Shown here: piece by piece, positions 34,339 through 45,151 of the stretch
Numbering within the stretch: the first letter of the stretch is position 1
Layout of the letters: each line of letters starts with the position of its first letter
Source: Nephrocerus scutellatus
Lineage: Eukaryota > Arthropoda > Insecta > Diptera > Pipunculidae
Length of the DNA: 64,000 nucleotides
Reading direction: 5' to 3'
NCBI GenBank assembly: GCA_947095585.1
Contig: OX352763.1
Location: forward strand, 67,965,024 to 68,029,023
The notes under the pieces: model-generated
What the model saw: the letters and a program-made list of their open reading frames with translations, nothing else
Database searches by the model: none
What the model was told of the DNA's origin: nothing
Made by a program: the position numbers and the translations under genes

Positions 34339-34420
34339 ATCGACTGTCTACAATCGCCAAGTGCTCTCCTATTTTTCAAATCGGAGAAGGAGAACAAAAA
34401 CAAATGCATCACCGTATGCG

Positions 34421-34916
34421 TGTCGTCCCTGTGTCACTTGCACTTGCTTGACCATCGGTGCTGTTGCCTGAACTCTCCTTCCTTTTTCCGTTTTCTCTTT
34501 TTTTCTCTCTCTAAATTCTTGTTTTTATATGTGGCAAACTGCCACTGGTTGATATCTCGTCGTCGCAATGTACTTTGTCGCTGTTAGGCGATACAGTGAT
34601 GCCACTTTCAGAGCGCTGAAGAAAAAAGGGGTGGGGGGGGGGGGGAACAAAGAGTGGTGAGTACCACAGAGCCGACAATCAACATGATGAAAATATTTTT
34701 CAAGGCCAGAAATTCCAATTATTGGAATTTTTTTTGAACAACGGGGTATTTCCCAATGGTTTTCCTTCTGTTCTACGATGCTTAACCAACATGTGCTTAT
34801 GCTTCGTTGTTGCCGTGTATATATGTAGAAAAAAATACAAAAAAAAAACTTTCATTGGGGGGGGGGGAAGAAATTTATAACTGCCAGTGGCTATGATTCA
34901 AAGTTGCCATCACAAA
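34421..34916. repeat. Dispersed repeat, copy of 1-482 (candidate LTR)
   Basis: Over 480 bases shared with the window start, with small gaps at homopolymers. It sits just beyond the 3' end of the minus-strand pol at 34988, where an LTR is expected, but also just downstream of a plus-strand TATA-like box. I could not fix its ends. Confidence 0.6.
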
Positions 34917-34987
34917 ACAGGCTTAACGGGGCTTTGCCCCGAAAAACCTGAAGGCTGAAACCAGGTGACTATCCCCGATACGGGGGG

Positions 34988-36703
34988 TTACTGTCTAACG
35001 TCTTTAGCGTTAAAGAAACCTAAACTTTTACCTTGGAGGTCCACCAAGGTAAAGTAGCAGTTTCCCAGCTTTTCCTTGATACGCGCCTTCAGGAAGGTTG
35101 GCGCTTGTTTGGCGTTAAAACCTTTTAACCACTTGCTTTGAGCAAAGTTTCGGTGATATACCTCTTGACCCACTTGAAAATCTACATGCCTGGACCGGGT
35201 ATTGTATTTCCTCTCATTTACCTCGTATGCTCGTCTCATGTTTTCTTTTGCTTTACATTGCGAACTTGAGCTATCCCGTCCTCATTGGAAATGAAAGTAT
35301 CGGGTGGCTCCAGCATGCTCAACTTCCGCAAGAGCTCATAGTTCTTCCCGTGCGTGACCATATTTTGGCCAAATGAAATATGGTGAAAAACCCGTGAAAG
35401 TGTGCCTAGAACAGCTGATGTGTCCAAGATTACCATCCCAGTTCGACTGGTCCTCCCTCAAGAAGGCGCGAATAGCCGCGATCAGGGTCCTGTTTACTCG
35501 CTCTGACGCATTCGCCTGAGGTGAATAGAGTGCGGTGTAAGTATGGGCCACTCCGTAGTTTGCCAATAGTTGGTTGAAGTCTCTACTTTTAAACTGCACC
35601 CCATTGTCTGTGACGATGATTTCAGGGACCCCATACGTCGGGAAGATATTATTCCTTAAATTGTCGATGATCGGCCGCGCAACGATTTTTTTGTGGTAAC
35701 AAGAAATGAAATTTCGTGAAATGATCCAGAATGATCAACAGCCCGATGTGGCCAGCCTTGGATTGTGGAAATGGTCCAATCAAGTCCATATAGAGACGTT
35801 GGAATGGTCTTGATGAGACATTCTGTCGGCCCATGGGCGTTCTTAGTGACACATTAGGGTGTTTAGTAGTCTTACAAACAGGACACTTTAAATCATAATC
35901 CCGCACTTCCGCAAACATTTGTGATTGACGTGATTCGTGAGGCTTTTGGGAACCCACAATTTCCAGGCCGAGTGCTCTTGCAAATCATCGCCACGATAGA
36001 AGTCAGTTCGCTTATAGAGGTAGCGGTCTACCACTGACAGATCTGGCAGTCGTTCACTATTTTCTCTGACATGGGCTTTTAAACTCTCGTACTCTAATAG
36101 GAGAATTCCATTGACGTCAAATCAATTTCGCAGGTCAATATTTCTAAGGCCGCAATTTAATTTTCGTGAACTCTAGACAGTGCATCCGGGACCTTGTTTT
36201 CCGAACCCTTTCGGTGTCGGATAGAAAATTTAGAACCCTGTAGTTTAAACGCCCTTCCTAATCACCCGCTGAGGTCAGTTTGGCGCATGAGCCATTGCAA
36301 GGATGCGTGGTCTGTTATCACGGTGAAGTCGATTCCTTCGACGAAAGGACGGAAGTGTTTAATACTCAATACCGCGGCAAGGCAAGTTCGGTGACGCTGT
36401 AGTTGCGTTGGGCTTTATTCAGCTTTTGGGACCAATACGCTATTGGCACCTCCGACCCTTCATCCAGAGTCTGAACAAGAACGCTGCTTATGCCAGACTG
36501 GCAGGCATCTCATTGAATCAGGAATGGTTTTGAAAAGTCGGGCGTATACAGCACGGGTGATGACGTAAGTTTGGCTTTAAGTGTGTCGAAAGCCGCTTGA
36601 GCTTCATTATTCCATTTTAAACCCTTGGACTTCTTTAACAAATCTGTCAAGGGTGTACAAATCGACGCAAAGTTCGATATAAACTGTAGATTTCGAAGAC
36701 TAG
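34988..36703 (-). pseudogene. Gypsy pol remnant related to the tandem-array element
   Basis: From 36703 downward: RT end (LTDLLKKSKGLKWN), RNase H with KLNKAQRNYSVTE (the same words as in the array element at 42416), integrase with CPVCKTTKHPN, YMDLIGPFPQSK (first Asp), YSPQANASERVNRT (Glu), and a C-terminal domain ending at 34988 (VGQEVYHRNFAQSKWLKG). Frameshifts near 36415, 35650 and 35440 and many stops. The 5' half of the element is absent. It is a diverged, older relative of the array element. Confidence 0.85.
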
Positions 36704-36891
36704 TGGACTGTATTTTAATTAAATTAAAAAAAGATAGATCAATGACAAAATTTTTTTTATTTAATTTATTAACTTAATTCGATTTTGAATTGAAAATCCA
36801 TAAGTTGAAAAATAAAAAACTAGTAATTCATTTTGAAGGCAGTTTGGATTATAATCAATTTACTTTACATGGTCGTCTGAACTCGGACATA
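36704..36891. other. AT-rich spacer between two remnants
   Basis: A/T runs, no gene. Could contain the end of the BEL/Pao element to its right. Confidence 0.4.
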
Positions 36892-37497
36892 TTATTTTTG
36901 ACGATTACTCAAATGTTCATTATTTTCCTCCGAAACGGAACAATTCTCAATAGGAAGAGGACATATTCGAGTAATAGTACGCTTAAACACCAAAAGAGAA
37001 GTTCTTACCGTCACCACACGAACGAACCCATCATCACCCTTCACTATTTCAATAATCCTGGCTAATGGCCACTTTAATGGCGGAATATTGTCCTCCTTCA
37101 AAATGACAAGATCACCAACCCTAATATTTGGGCGAGGAACATCCCATTTTGTCCGCTTCTGTAATTGAGATAAGTACTAAAGTGACCATCTCTTCCAAAA
37201 TGTTTGAAACATATATTGAATTTTTTGATAGGTACTTAATCTACCTTCCCTAATGTGTATTAACGACGGTTCAGGAATCGACATTATCGGTTGACCTATT
37301 AAAAGATGACCAGCCGTCAGACATTCGAAGTTGTTCGGATCATCCGACATGTAACCAATAGGCCGCGAATTAAGACACGCCTCGATTTCAACAATGAGTG
37401 TTTTTAGAAGTTCGACAATGTACGATGATTGACCAAGCACGCGCCTCATATGATGTTTTGCGCTTTTAATAGCAGCCTCACACAGTCCTCCAAAATG
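36892..37497 (-). pseudogene. BEL/Pao integrase C-terminal fragment
   Basis: HFGGLCEAAIKSAKHHMRRV then IEACLNSRPIGYMSDD and LTAGHLLIGQP are hallmark words of the end of the BEL/Pao integrase, followed by an in-frame TAG near 37175 and the terminal domain (RVGDLVILKEDNIPPLKWPL). It is cut at 37497 by the first LTR of the tandem array; the remainder would lie beyond the right edge of the window. It is on the minus strand, so it is not the same fragment as 11832-12353 / 29089-30790. Confidence 0.82.
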
Positions 37498-39226
37498 TGT
37501 AATGTGCAATTGAGTGTGTACTCATTGCGGTATGCTATTTTCGCGGTATTAGGTAGCCGATGGCAATTGCCACCTATAAGCGGAGTGGAGCCTTTTGGCG
37601 GGGTGCACGCCTAGCGTTGCGCTTGCCAGCTCGCCGGGATAGAGGGGGGGGGGGGTTCTTGCCTTGGGCCCACTCAACCGCCATTACAAAAAAAAAATTT
37701 TGCGTGCATCAGGAGAGAGAAAAAAAAAGGAAGGAAAGGGGAAGGAAGATAAGGAATCAGATACCAGCGCGGAAGCTTACCCGGGTAGGTAGGCACGCCC
37801 CCTCACGACTCTAGCCTGGGAAGGCCTCATCTATCGACTTATTCGGAGAAATAAAACATTTTTAGGGTTATCTTTTCAATGGTAAGTATTAACAAAGTGT
37901 TTATTGTATTCGTAATTCAAAGTCATGTGCGGGAATGCAATGGCCTTTATGGTACCATGTGCAATAAGGATATTGCCAATCAAAAATACCAAATAAGGTA
38001 TTATATCAAACAAATATATTACCAATCAAAAATATCAAATAAGGTATTATATCAAACAAACTGTTATTTAAGATGTATACTAAAGTTAAGCATATGAATT
38101 CTTATGCAGTTACTGTACTATGTGTAACAAGTATACTGCTAATCAAAAATATCAAAGAAAATGGGATGTACATTAAACAAACTGTTATTGAATATATATA
38201 GGCTCAAGTTAAGCACATGAATTCTTATACAGTTACTGTACCATGTGCAGTAAGCATACTGCTTATTAAATATATCAAAAATGTAAAGTACAGTAAACAA
38301 ACGGTTATTTAATATATATGCTGAAGTTAAACATATGAATTCCTATGCAGTTACTGTACCATGTGCAGTAAGTATACTGCTAATCAAATATATCAAACGG
38401 TGAAACATATTAAATAAACTGTTATTAAGTATTTTACTTAAAGTTAAGCATATGAATTCTTATGCAGTTACTGTACTATGTGTAACAAGTATACTGCGTA
38501 TAAAAAATATCAAAGAAAATGGGATGTACATTAAACAAACTGTTATTGAATATATATATAGGCTCAAGTTAAGCACATGATTTCTCATACAGTTACTGTA
38601 CCATGTGCAGTCAGCATACTGCTAATTAAATATATCAAAAATGTAAAGCACATTAAACAAACTGTTTTTTAATATATAACCTAAAGCTAAGCATATGAAT
38701 TCTTATGCAGCTACAGTACTATGTGTAACAAGTATACTGCTAATCAAATATATGAAACGGTGAAATATATTAAATAAACTGTTATTAAGTATTTTATTTA
38801 AAGCTAAGCATACGAATCCTTATGCACTTGCTACACTATGTGCAGTAAATGAACTATTGTTCAAATACAACCAGAAAATATAATTTAAAATCGAAACGAA
38901 AAAAAAAACGTCCTACATATTTACTGTAGGGAGTAAATACAGGTACATATTAAACATGTATATATATAGGTTCATATAATGTAAGAAAAAGATATATTTT
39001 TATATTTTTAATTTTTTTTTTTTTAAACAATTTAACCCCTGTTCATAGAGAGAGAAAAAAAATCTAGACCAAAGCGGTCTTTTACTAAAAAGGATGACTT
39101 ACTTGTAGTCACATCGCTATGTATGTGATGTTTCTTCCTATGCATTTCCACCGGCAGCGCTGTCGACGAACTTGCAAAGTACCGCTGAAATTTCGGAACG
39201 GGTTAGGCAAAAAGGAAATTTTGTCA
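37498..39226 (-). repeat. Array LTR 1 (no LINE)
   Basis: The left end TGTAATGTGC is fixed by comparison with 46833 and by the PBS beside the other copies. The right end is inferred from the CA at 39225-39226 followed by a pyrimidine tract (39234-39252), the likely polypurine tract on the element strand; that gives 1,729 bp. Because the next unit's pol follows every visible LTR, alignment cannot confirm this border, and an LTR of up to about 3.4 kb is possible. It contains the 120-bp satellite. Confidence 0.65.
37920..38870. repeat. 120-bp satellite with three-unit higher-order pattern
   Basis: Units start near 38083, 38203, 38325, 38442, 38565, 38683 and 38799, each with AGTTAAGCATATGAATTCTT and CAGTTACTGTACTATGTG, plus a diverged unit near 37918. 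Variants follow A-B-C-A-B-C: A carries AAAGAAAATGGGATGTAC, B AAAAATGTAAAG, C AAACGGTGAAA. The A-A, B-B and C-C spacings are about 359, 362 and 358. Confidence 0.87.
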
Positions 39227-39472
39227 GATTATATCTCTCTCTTTCCCTCTCTATTTGGGATATGTTCCCACCCCTAAATAATTTTTTTTTTGTTTTTAGA
39301 TAGACCGAAGTCGTAATTCAAGGCATATGCCGATATACAAAAGTTCAGAATATAACTATCAATTCCTAATTTTTCCTTTTGGTTAGGTAGGCGGCGATCC
39401 TCCTCCTCGATGAGACAGGGGGGGGGGTTTCCTGGAGCAATCAATTTTCGCACCAAACGATCAAGTAAGTAG

Positions 39473-39965
39473 CGATGAGCTGCACACAATTTTCGCAAAG
39501 GAACAATTTTCCAAGCTTCCACGAGCTGCGCTCGATTTTCGTAGAAGAAAACAGTTTTCCAAAGCAACCACGAGCTGCATTCTATTCTTGCAAAAGAACA
39601 GTTTTTCCAAGCTTCTGCGAGCTGTTCACAATTTTTGCAAAAAGAACAATTATCACGGCTTCCAGGAGCTGCACCCGATTTTTGCGACAGAAAATAATTT
39701 TCAAATCAGCCACGAGCTGTACACCATGTTCGTAAAAGAAAACAATTATCACGGCTTCCAGGAGCTGCACCCGATTTTCGCGACAGAAAATAATTTTCAA
39801 ATCAGCCACGAGCTGTACAACATGTTAGTAAAAGAAAACAATTATCACGGCTTCCAGGAGCTGCACCCGATTTTCGTAGAAGAAAACAGTTTTCAAATCA
39901 GCCACGAGCTTAACGTAAATTTTTCGCAAGTCAAGACCAAACTTGTAACCAGCCACGAGTTGCGA
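39473..39965. repeat. 48-bp tandem array, unit 1
   Basis: About ten units with GAGCTG(C/T)AC...ATTTT(T/C)G and AAAACA.TTTTC. The unit length is a multiple of three, so both strands stay open: 16-residue repeats such as FQELHPIFATENNFQ on plus and VADLKIIFCRENRVQLLEA on minus. It lies between LTR 1 and pol. I treat the frames as by-products. Confidence 0.85.
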
Positions 39966-40222
39966 GCGGCATCGACACGCCAAAAAGAAAAAAAACGCAA
40001 TTCCTAAACTCGACCGTTCGCCTTCAGATCTCCTTTACAACTCGCCGTTGCACTTTTTGTTTTCTCTGGTTTAGCCCAAAAAGCATACACAAAATTTCGT
40101 TGTGACAACGACCGGTTCTGCTTACCATACATATAGGATGGTGTGCTTCCATCGTGTCGTTTAGATGTTCATGCAACAGGTTTTTGGCTAAGTGCAGGGG
40201 GGGGGGTTTATGTAGTTGGTAT

Positions 40223-40440
40223 TGCCTTATTTGGCAAAGACAGACAACAAAGAGAATAGGAAGTGTCGCCGCAACCCAAAGCTAAAACGAATATGTATAC
40301 TGATACTGCACGTACAATATCATTATACGTAAAAATCAATTGGCATCGCCTGATTTGGCGAGATAGGAAATCATGTGACAAAAAGGGATGGGGAGTGACG
40401 CCGCAACCCAAAGCTACGAAGAATATATAAGATAATTTTA
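40223..40440. repeat. About 130-bp tandem repeat, two units
   Basis: Units share GCC(T)GATTTGGCGAGATAGG, GTGACGCCGCAACCCAAAGC, CGAATAT, and TACGTAAAAATCAATTGGCA. The matching region in unit 2 (53082-53560) has four. Confidence 0.82.
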
Positions 40441-40945
40441 CATGCGTATTTTCTTATATATAAAAAAAATCGAAAAGGGTTGCCAGGGTTTTTAATCGCG
40501 AACAAACCAAACCAAGCCAAAGTGTCCGCTACAAAACAGGTTATATGGCGCGAACCGTGTTTTGCACTGTATTAGCTGGAAACGGACAACTTATCCGAAT
40601 TGCCTTTTAGACACTCATTCGCATGATAGGCGCTTATAAGTCGAAAACTCTAAAATAAAGATTTTAGCCGTTATTAGACACCCAAGCAACGTCCAGGGGA
40701 TATTGCTGAACTAATGGTACTTAATACTTCATGAGATCTTGTTTCTATGAAGTAATAGAAAACTTAAACCAAGGTTTTCCAAACGCAAAACAAATGCAAA
40801 GATATGGTATTCTAGTCGCTATAACAAAAAAAAAGGATACTCTATAATAAGAGAATCTATTCAATCATGCCATTTGCACTTCTGCAAATCTTTTGCATGG
40901 TATACTCCCATGAGTTTTCCGTGTTCATTTTCCACCTCGTAGTAT
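40441..40945 (-). other. 3' non-coding region next to pol, unit 1
   Basis: Matches 53560-54110 apart from small gaps: an extra segment near 40600-40650 and a missing one near 40845. The short plus-strand frames here are intact in unit 2 but broken in unit 1, so I do not call them genes. Confidence 0.5.
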
Positions 40946-43900
40946 GCCGAACCTAATTCTTTCTTATTTTATTTTTAACAAAAGTTGGAGCTAATTTGGC
41001 ACTGAACTTATTACCTGCATTGCTTTGCACAAAGTTACGACTAAAGACACTTTCTCCTACGTCGAAGGTGACCGGTCTAGATCGCAAATTGTACCTTCGA
41101 GCGTTGTGATCATGGGCCAACTGCATATTTTCTTTCGCCTTTTGTCTAATTAAACCGACAACATCCTGACGTAGTAACCGAGGATCTTCACCGCTAGATA
41201 GCAATTTCAAATTATGAAGCAATTGGTACTCAGAGCCATGGTTAACCATATTTTGTCCGAAAACAAGGTAGTAAGGCGAAAATCCCGTCGACTGATGAAT
41301 AAAGTTTCTAATGGAACATGTTATAGCACTCAGATTCAGGTCCCATGACGAGTGATCTTTACCTATATAGGCCCTAATGGACGATAAAATTGTTCGGTTC
41401 ACTCTCTCAGACGGATTGGCCTGTGGAGAGTAGATGGCAGTACACATGTGCGTTACCCCGTATTTCGTAAGAAATGACTCAAACAGGTTAGATTTAAATT
41501 GGGAGCCATTATCGGACAAGATAGTTTGAGGAACTCCGCAAAAATGGAAAACATCTTCCTCCAGATAATTACATATGACCGACGAAGTCAACTTCCTGAG
41601 AGGTTTCAGAAACGGAAACTTCGTCATATGATCGAGAACAATTAAGAGCCCTATATTTCCTTGCTTAGATCTAGGGTAAGGCCCCAAGAGATCTATGCAT
41701 AGCTTTTGGAAGGGTCGGTCTGATGTCAAAGGTTTACCCATTGGTGGACGAAGAACAGTGTTCGGACTTTTTACGCATCGACAGATTTCGCATTGCGAGA
41801 CATAGTCTTTGACCTGTTTTGCCATACCCGGCCAAAAGAGGTGACGACGAAGTTTCTCAAGCGTTTTGGCGATTCCACAGTGCGCAGATGTTGTTGAATC
41901 ATGCGCTTGACTCAGGGCTTCAGCCGTCAAACCTTCCGGCACCCACAACTTCCACGAATTCGATTCCTGTTCTACATTCCCCGTAGCAGGCTCAGTACGT
42001 TTGTATATGTAATTATCGATTACTTTTAGGTCGGGAAATTTGGACTGGCTATCGCTAATGTTCTTTTTCAGTTCATTGTATCCGGCTGAAGAAAATTGGT
42101 CCGAAAACAAATCAATGATCGGCCCAACATCTTCTAGCGCATTGACTTCACAACCTTTACGCGACAATGCGTCAGCGACGACATTTTCTAAACCGCGACG
42201 GTGTTTTATTGAAAAGACGAAACCTTGGAGCTTAAATGCCCATCGTGCCAATCTGCCGCTGAGATCCTTTTGATTCATCAACCATTGGAGACTAGCATGG
42301 TCCGTTATTATTGAGAACTCTTGACCTTCGACATAGCAACGGAATTTTTTCACGCTCTGGACAGCTGCAAGACACTCTTGCTCGGTCACTGAGTAATTTC
42401 TCTGTGCCTTATTCAACTTTTGCGAATAATGATTGCATATTTTGGAGCTTCGATGCCTTCATCGTTCAATTGGGCTAGAACGCTTCCGATTCCCCATTGA
42501 CTTGCATCGCAGACAATTGTAAAAGGACGAAAATAATCTGGGGTGGCCAGAATAGGGGCTGTAGTCAGCAACGATTTCAATTCATCAAAAGCAATTTCAG
42601 CTTGCGGATTCCATTCAAACTTTCTACTCTTTTTCAAAAGCTCGGTGAGCGGACAAGTGACAGTCGAAAAGTTAGGAATAAATCGTCTGTACCACCCTGC
42701 TAGTCCTAGGAAACGACGCATTTGCCGAACAGAGGCGGGGACAGGAAAGTCAGAGATCGCGGTAATCTTATCTGTGTCAGTTTTCAAAGTTCCATTCCCT
42801 ATAATAAAACCTAAATATTTGACCTCTTTCATGCAAAACTTACTTTTGCGGATGTTGATCATAAGGCCAGCCTTTTTTATCAGAAATGCAGCTTCTTGTA
42901 ACAGACACAGATGTTCGTCGAAAGTTTCAGACAACACGAGCAGATCGTCCAGGTAGACGAAGACTTTTTCACGCAGGATATTCGGAATGACACGATCCAT
43001 TAACCTTGACATGGTTTGTGGGGCATTGCACAGTCCAAAAGGCATTACCTTATATTGGTAAAGAGGCCGGTTCGGTACTGTGAACGCAGTCAGACAACGA
43101 GAGTTTTTCTCTAAAGGTATTTGCCAGAAGGCATCCTTTAGGTCCAAGCTACAAATGAACCTTGCCTTCGGTAGTCGGCTCAGCATGCCATCGATATGAG
43201 GCAATGGGTATGCATCTTTCAAAGTAACCGAGTTGACTTTGCGGGAATTCAGACACAATCTGACTTTGCCAGGTTTTCTAACTAGAACGACTGGTGAACT
43301 CCAAGGACTACTTGATTCTTCGATTATTTCCAATTGAAGCATGCGATCGATTTCTTTAAACATTTCCTTTTCCACGTTTGGAGAAATAGGATAAAAGCGT
43401 TGTTTAATAGGCTTCGCGTTGCCGACATCGATTACATGTTCGATTAGGTTCGTTCTACCTAGTCCTTCTTCTTCGAAAGATGGGAACATCTTCTTGACGA
43501 TTTCCAACTTTTGCGTCTGGATTTCCGACAAGTCGTGCAGAGCCATTTGATCATTCTGGACTGGTTCACTCACGTTAACTTCCGAGAGAATATTTGGAGC
43601 TAACTGGAAAGCCCTCCAGAAATCTACCCCCAAGTACAGATTTTGCGATAAGGTTGGCACAAGGAAAAGTTTTAATTTATGCGTTTCTTTGCGAAAAGTA
43701 ACATCGGTCAAAATATAGCCTAGTACAGGTTGTCGTTTTCCCTCAGCGGTACTAACCGAACTGTTGACTTTTTTGATATTGTCAACTGAGTTTAACAATT
43801 CAGTTGCAAGTTTTGAACCGCAGCAGCTAATAGAGGCGCCTGAATCAAGAAGTCCGCTATGACTCCTGCCAAAAATACTAACTTCAGCATATGGTCTTAT

Positions 43901-44107
43901 GTCTGCATTGGAAAACACAGCCGATAGCAACAATTTGTGGGTGTTCTTAATTTGTCGATAAAAGTTTCGCATGCGCACCGTGGATCGTTTTCGTCTGGGT
44001 GGGACTTTCAGATTATCGATCGGTTTGTCATTGAAAATTCGCTCGCGCGTTTTGTCATACTTTAACAGTCGTTCATGATATGGAACTATAGGGTGCAAAA
44101 GTGGCAT
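40946..44107 (-). pseudogene. Array pol, copy 1 (PR-RT-RH-IN), one frame break
   Basis: The frame 44107-42413 holds protease (GLLDSGASISCCG, catalytic DSG, about 43850), RT with SSPVVLVRKPGKVRLCLNS, LDLKDAFWQIPL, MPFGLCNAPQTMSR, the catalytic YLDDLLVLS (about 42950), and the start of RNase H (VCDASQWGIGSVLAQ). A 5-bp change near 42425-42445 breaks the frame. The frame 42416-40953 continues with RNase H (ITDHASLQWL, NVVADALSRK), integrase zinc region (HCGIAKTLEKLRRHL, CEICRCVK), core Asp in CIDLLGPYP, Asp in LSDNGSQF, Glu in PSERVNRT, and the C-terminal domain. The end lacks about 34 residues present in copy 2. Confidence 0.9.
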
Positions 44108-44187
44108 CCGTTCCGTAGATGGGTTCGAAAGGATCGATATTAGGTCAGTTTGTGTGGACTGCTCCGTAGTGGTGATTTCTTGAAAGA

Positions 44188-45108
44188 TTAATGGGTCCTT
44201 GTTCTCGGATACGACTGGGTGTTGGTAGCCGCATCCTTCCGTCCGTTTCCCTGTGGGTTACATTTACGACAATTCGGTTTGTACGTGTTTTTCAAGCCAC
44301 AGCCGAAATAAATTATCTTGCGATTTTCTACACAGTCGTTGTACGTGTGACCAGTGCCTTCACAGTTCCAACATACGAGTTTCGCATCCGAACGATTTCG
44401 ATCTAGTTCGGAAATTGATTCGGGTTCAACAAAATCATTGTCAAGCGAACGAGCTATTTCGGAAATATTCCGACGAAATGGATTCAACTTAGAAGGTTGC
44501 GCAATACGCGGGGTTTCGGAAAAGAAAAGTTCGTGACGACGAACGGTTTCGCGTAATTTATCGATCGTACGAATGTTCAAATGCAAGATTTCGTAACGCA
44601 CGTCTGTCTTCAGATTTCTAGACAACATTTCTACGAGTTCTGGTTCATTCAGAGGAGTTCGCAATCTATCAGTTAACTCGACAATAGACAGGTAAAATTC
44701 ATCAAAGTCTTCGCGGTCTTTTTGTTTGCGATTTCGGATCAATTCCATAACATCAAAATCAGTTCGCATGTCTTGGTATTGTCGCTTGAGTTCGTAACAC
44801 AGCTGGTTCCAGTTAAATTGTCGACTGACTCGATGAAACCTCCAGAACCAATCTCGTGCTTTTCCCGTAAACAGTAAATGAACATTGTCACAGAGCAGAT
44901 TATAATCGCTATTCAGGTTCTGATCAGTCATTGCCCGGATTCGATATATAAACTCTTCGACAAGCATTCCTTTCGATGAACCATCGAAATGAATATTACA
45001 GCTCATAATTATACTGGTTACTTTGTTAGGGTTACTCACGAGTTGGGAATGGAGACTATTGCGACTTGAATTTTCTGGAAACTGATTAGATTGTCGGGGT
45101 GGATACAT
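44188..45108 (-). CDS. Array gag, copy 1
   Basis: A 306-residue frame from an ATG. The capsid region has IHFDGSSKGMLVEEFIYRI, NLLCDNVHLLFTGKARDWFW and FNWNQLCYELKRQYQDM. Near residues 245-258 is a knuckle, CWNCEGTGHTYNDC, with intact CCHC spacing; a second cluster (FGCGLKNTYKPNC) is incomplete. Pol starts in the -1 frame and overlaps the region after the gag stop, so a -1 shift could join them, as in many gypsy elements. The frame is open upstream of this ATG to the junction with the preceding ORF (45152), so the real start may be further up. Confidence 0.82.
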   Translation of the reverse strand: MYPPRQSNQFPENSSRNSLHSQLVSNPNKVTSIIMSCNIHFDGSSKGMLVEEFIYRIRAMTDQNLNSDYNLLCDNVHLLFTGKARDWFWRFHRVSRQFNWNQLCYELKRQYQDMRTDFDVMELIRNRKQKDREDFDEFYLSIVELTDRLRTPLNEPELVEMLSRNLKTDVRYEILHLNIRTIDKLRETVRRHELFFSETPRIAQPSKLNPFRRNISEIARSLDNDFVEPESISELDRNRSDAKLVCWNCEGTGHTYNDCVENRKIIYFGCGLKNTYKPNCRKCNPQGNGRKDAATNTQSYPRTRTH

Positions 45109-45151
45109 TGAATTGCTGTAGCTAGCACGAGGTTGTTCTCCAGCCAGTCGC

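Larger units (their letters stand above)
33040..34340 (+). repeat. Promoter/exon-like unit repeated three times
   Basis: A 52-bp block occurs at 33123-33174, 33426-33477 and 34148-34199. In the first two it is preceded by a polypyrimidine tract and CAG, and in all three it is followed by GT (GTAATT or GTAAGT), like a small exon with splice sites; the third has CAC instead of CAG. A region with CTTGCGACGGTATATAAAA follows the first and third. The block AAAACTATGCACATGTTCTT recurs at 33336 and 34053. No protein family recognised. Confidence 0.6.

Noticed and set aside
34633..34645. G-runs (also 24513, 37647, 39421, 40199) as quadruplex-forming regulatory elements
   Set aside because: Single homopolymer runs, variable between repeat copies and prone to sequencing error; no four-run arrangement seen.
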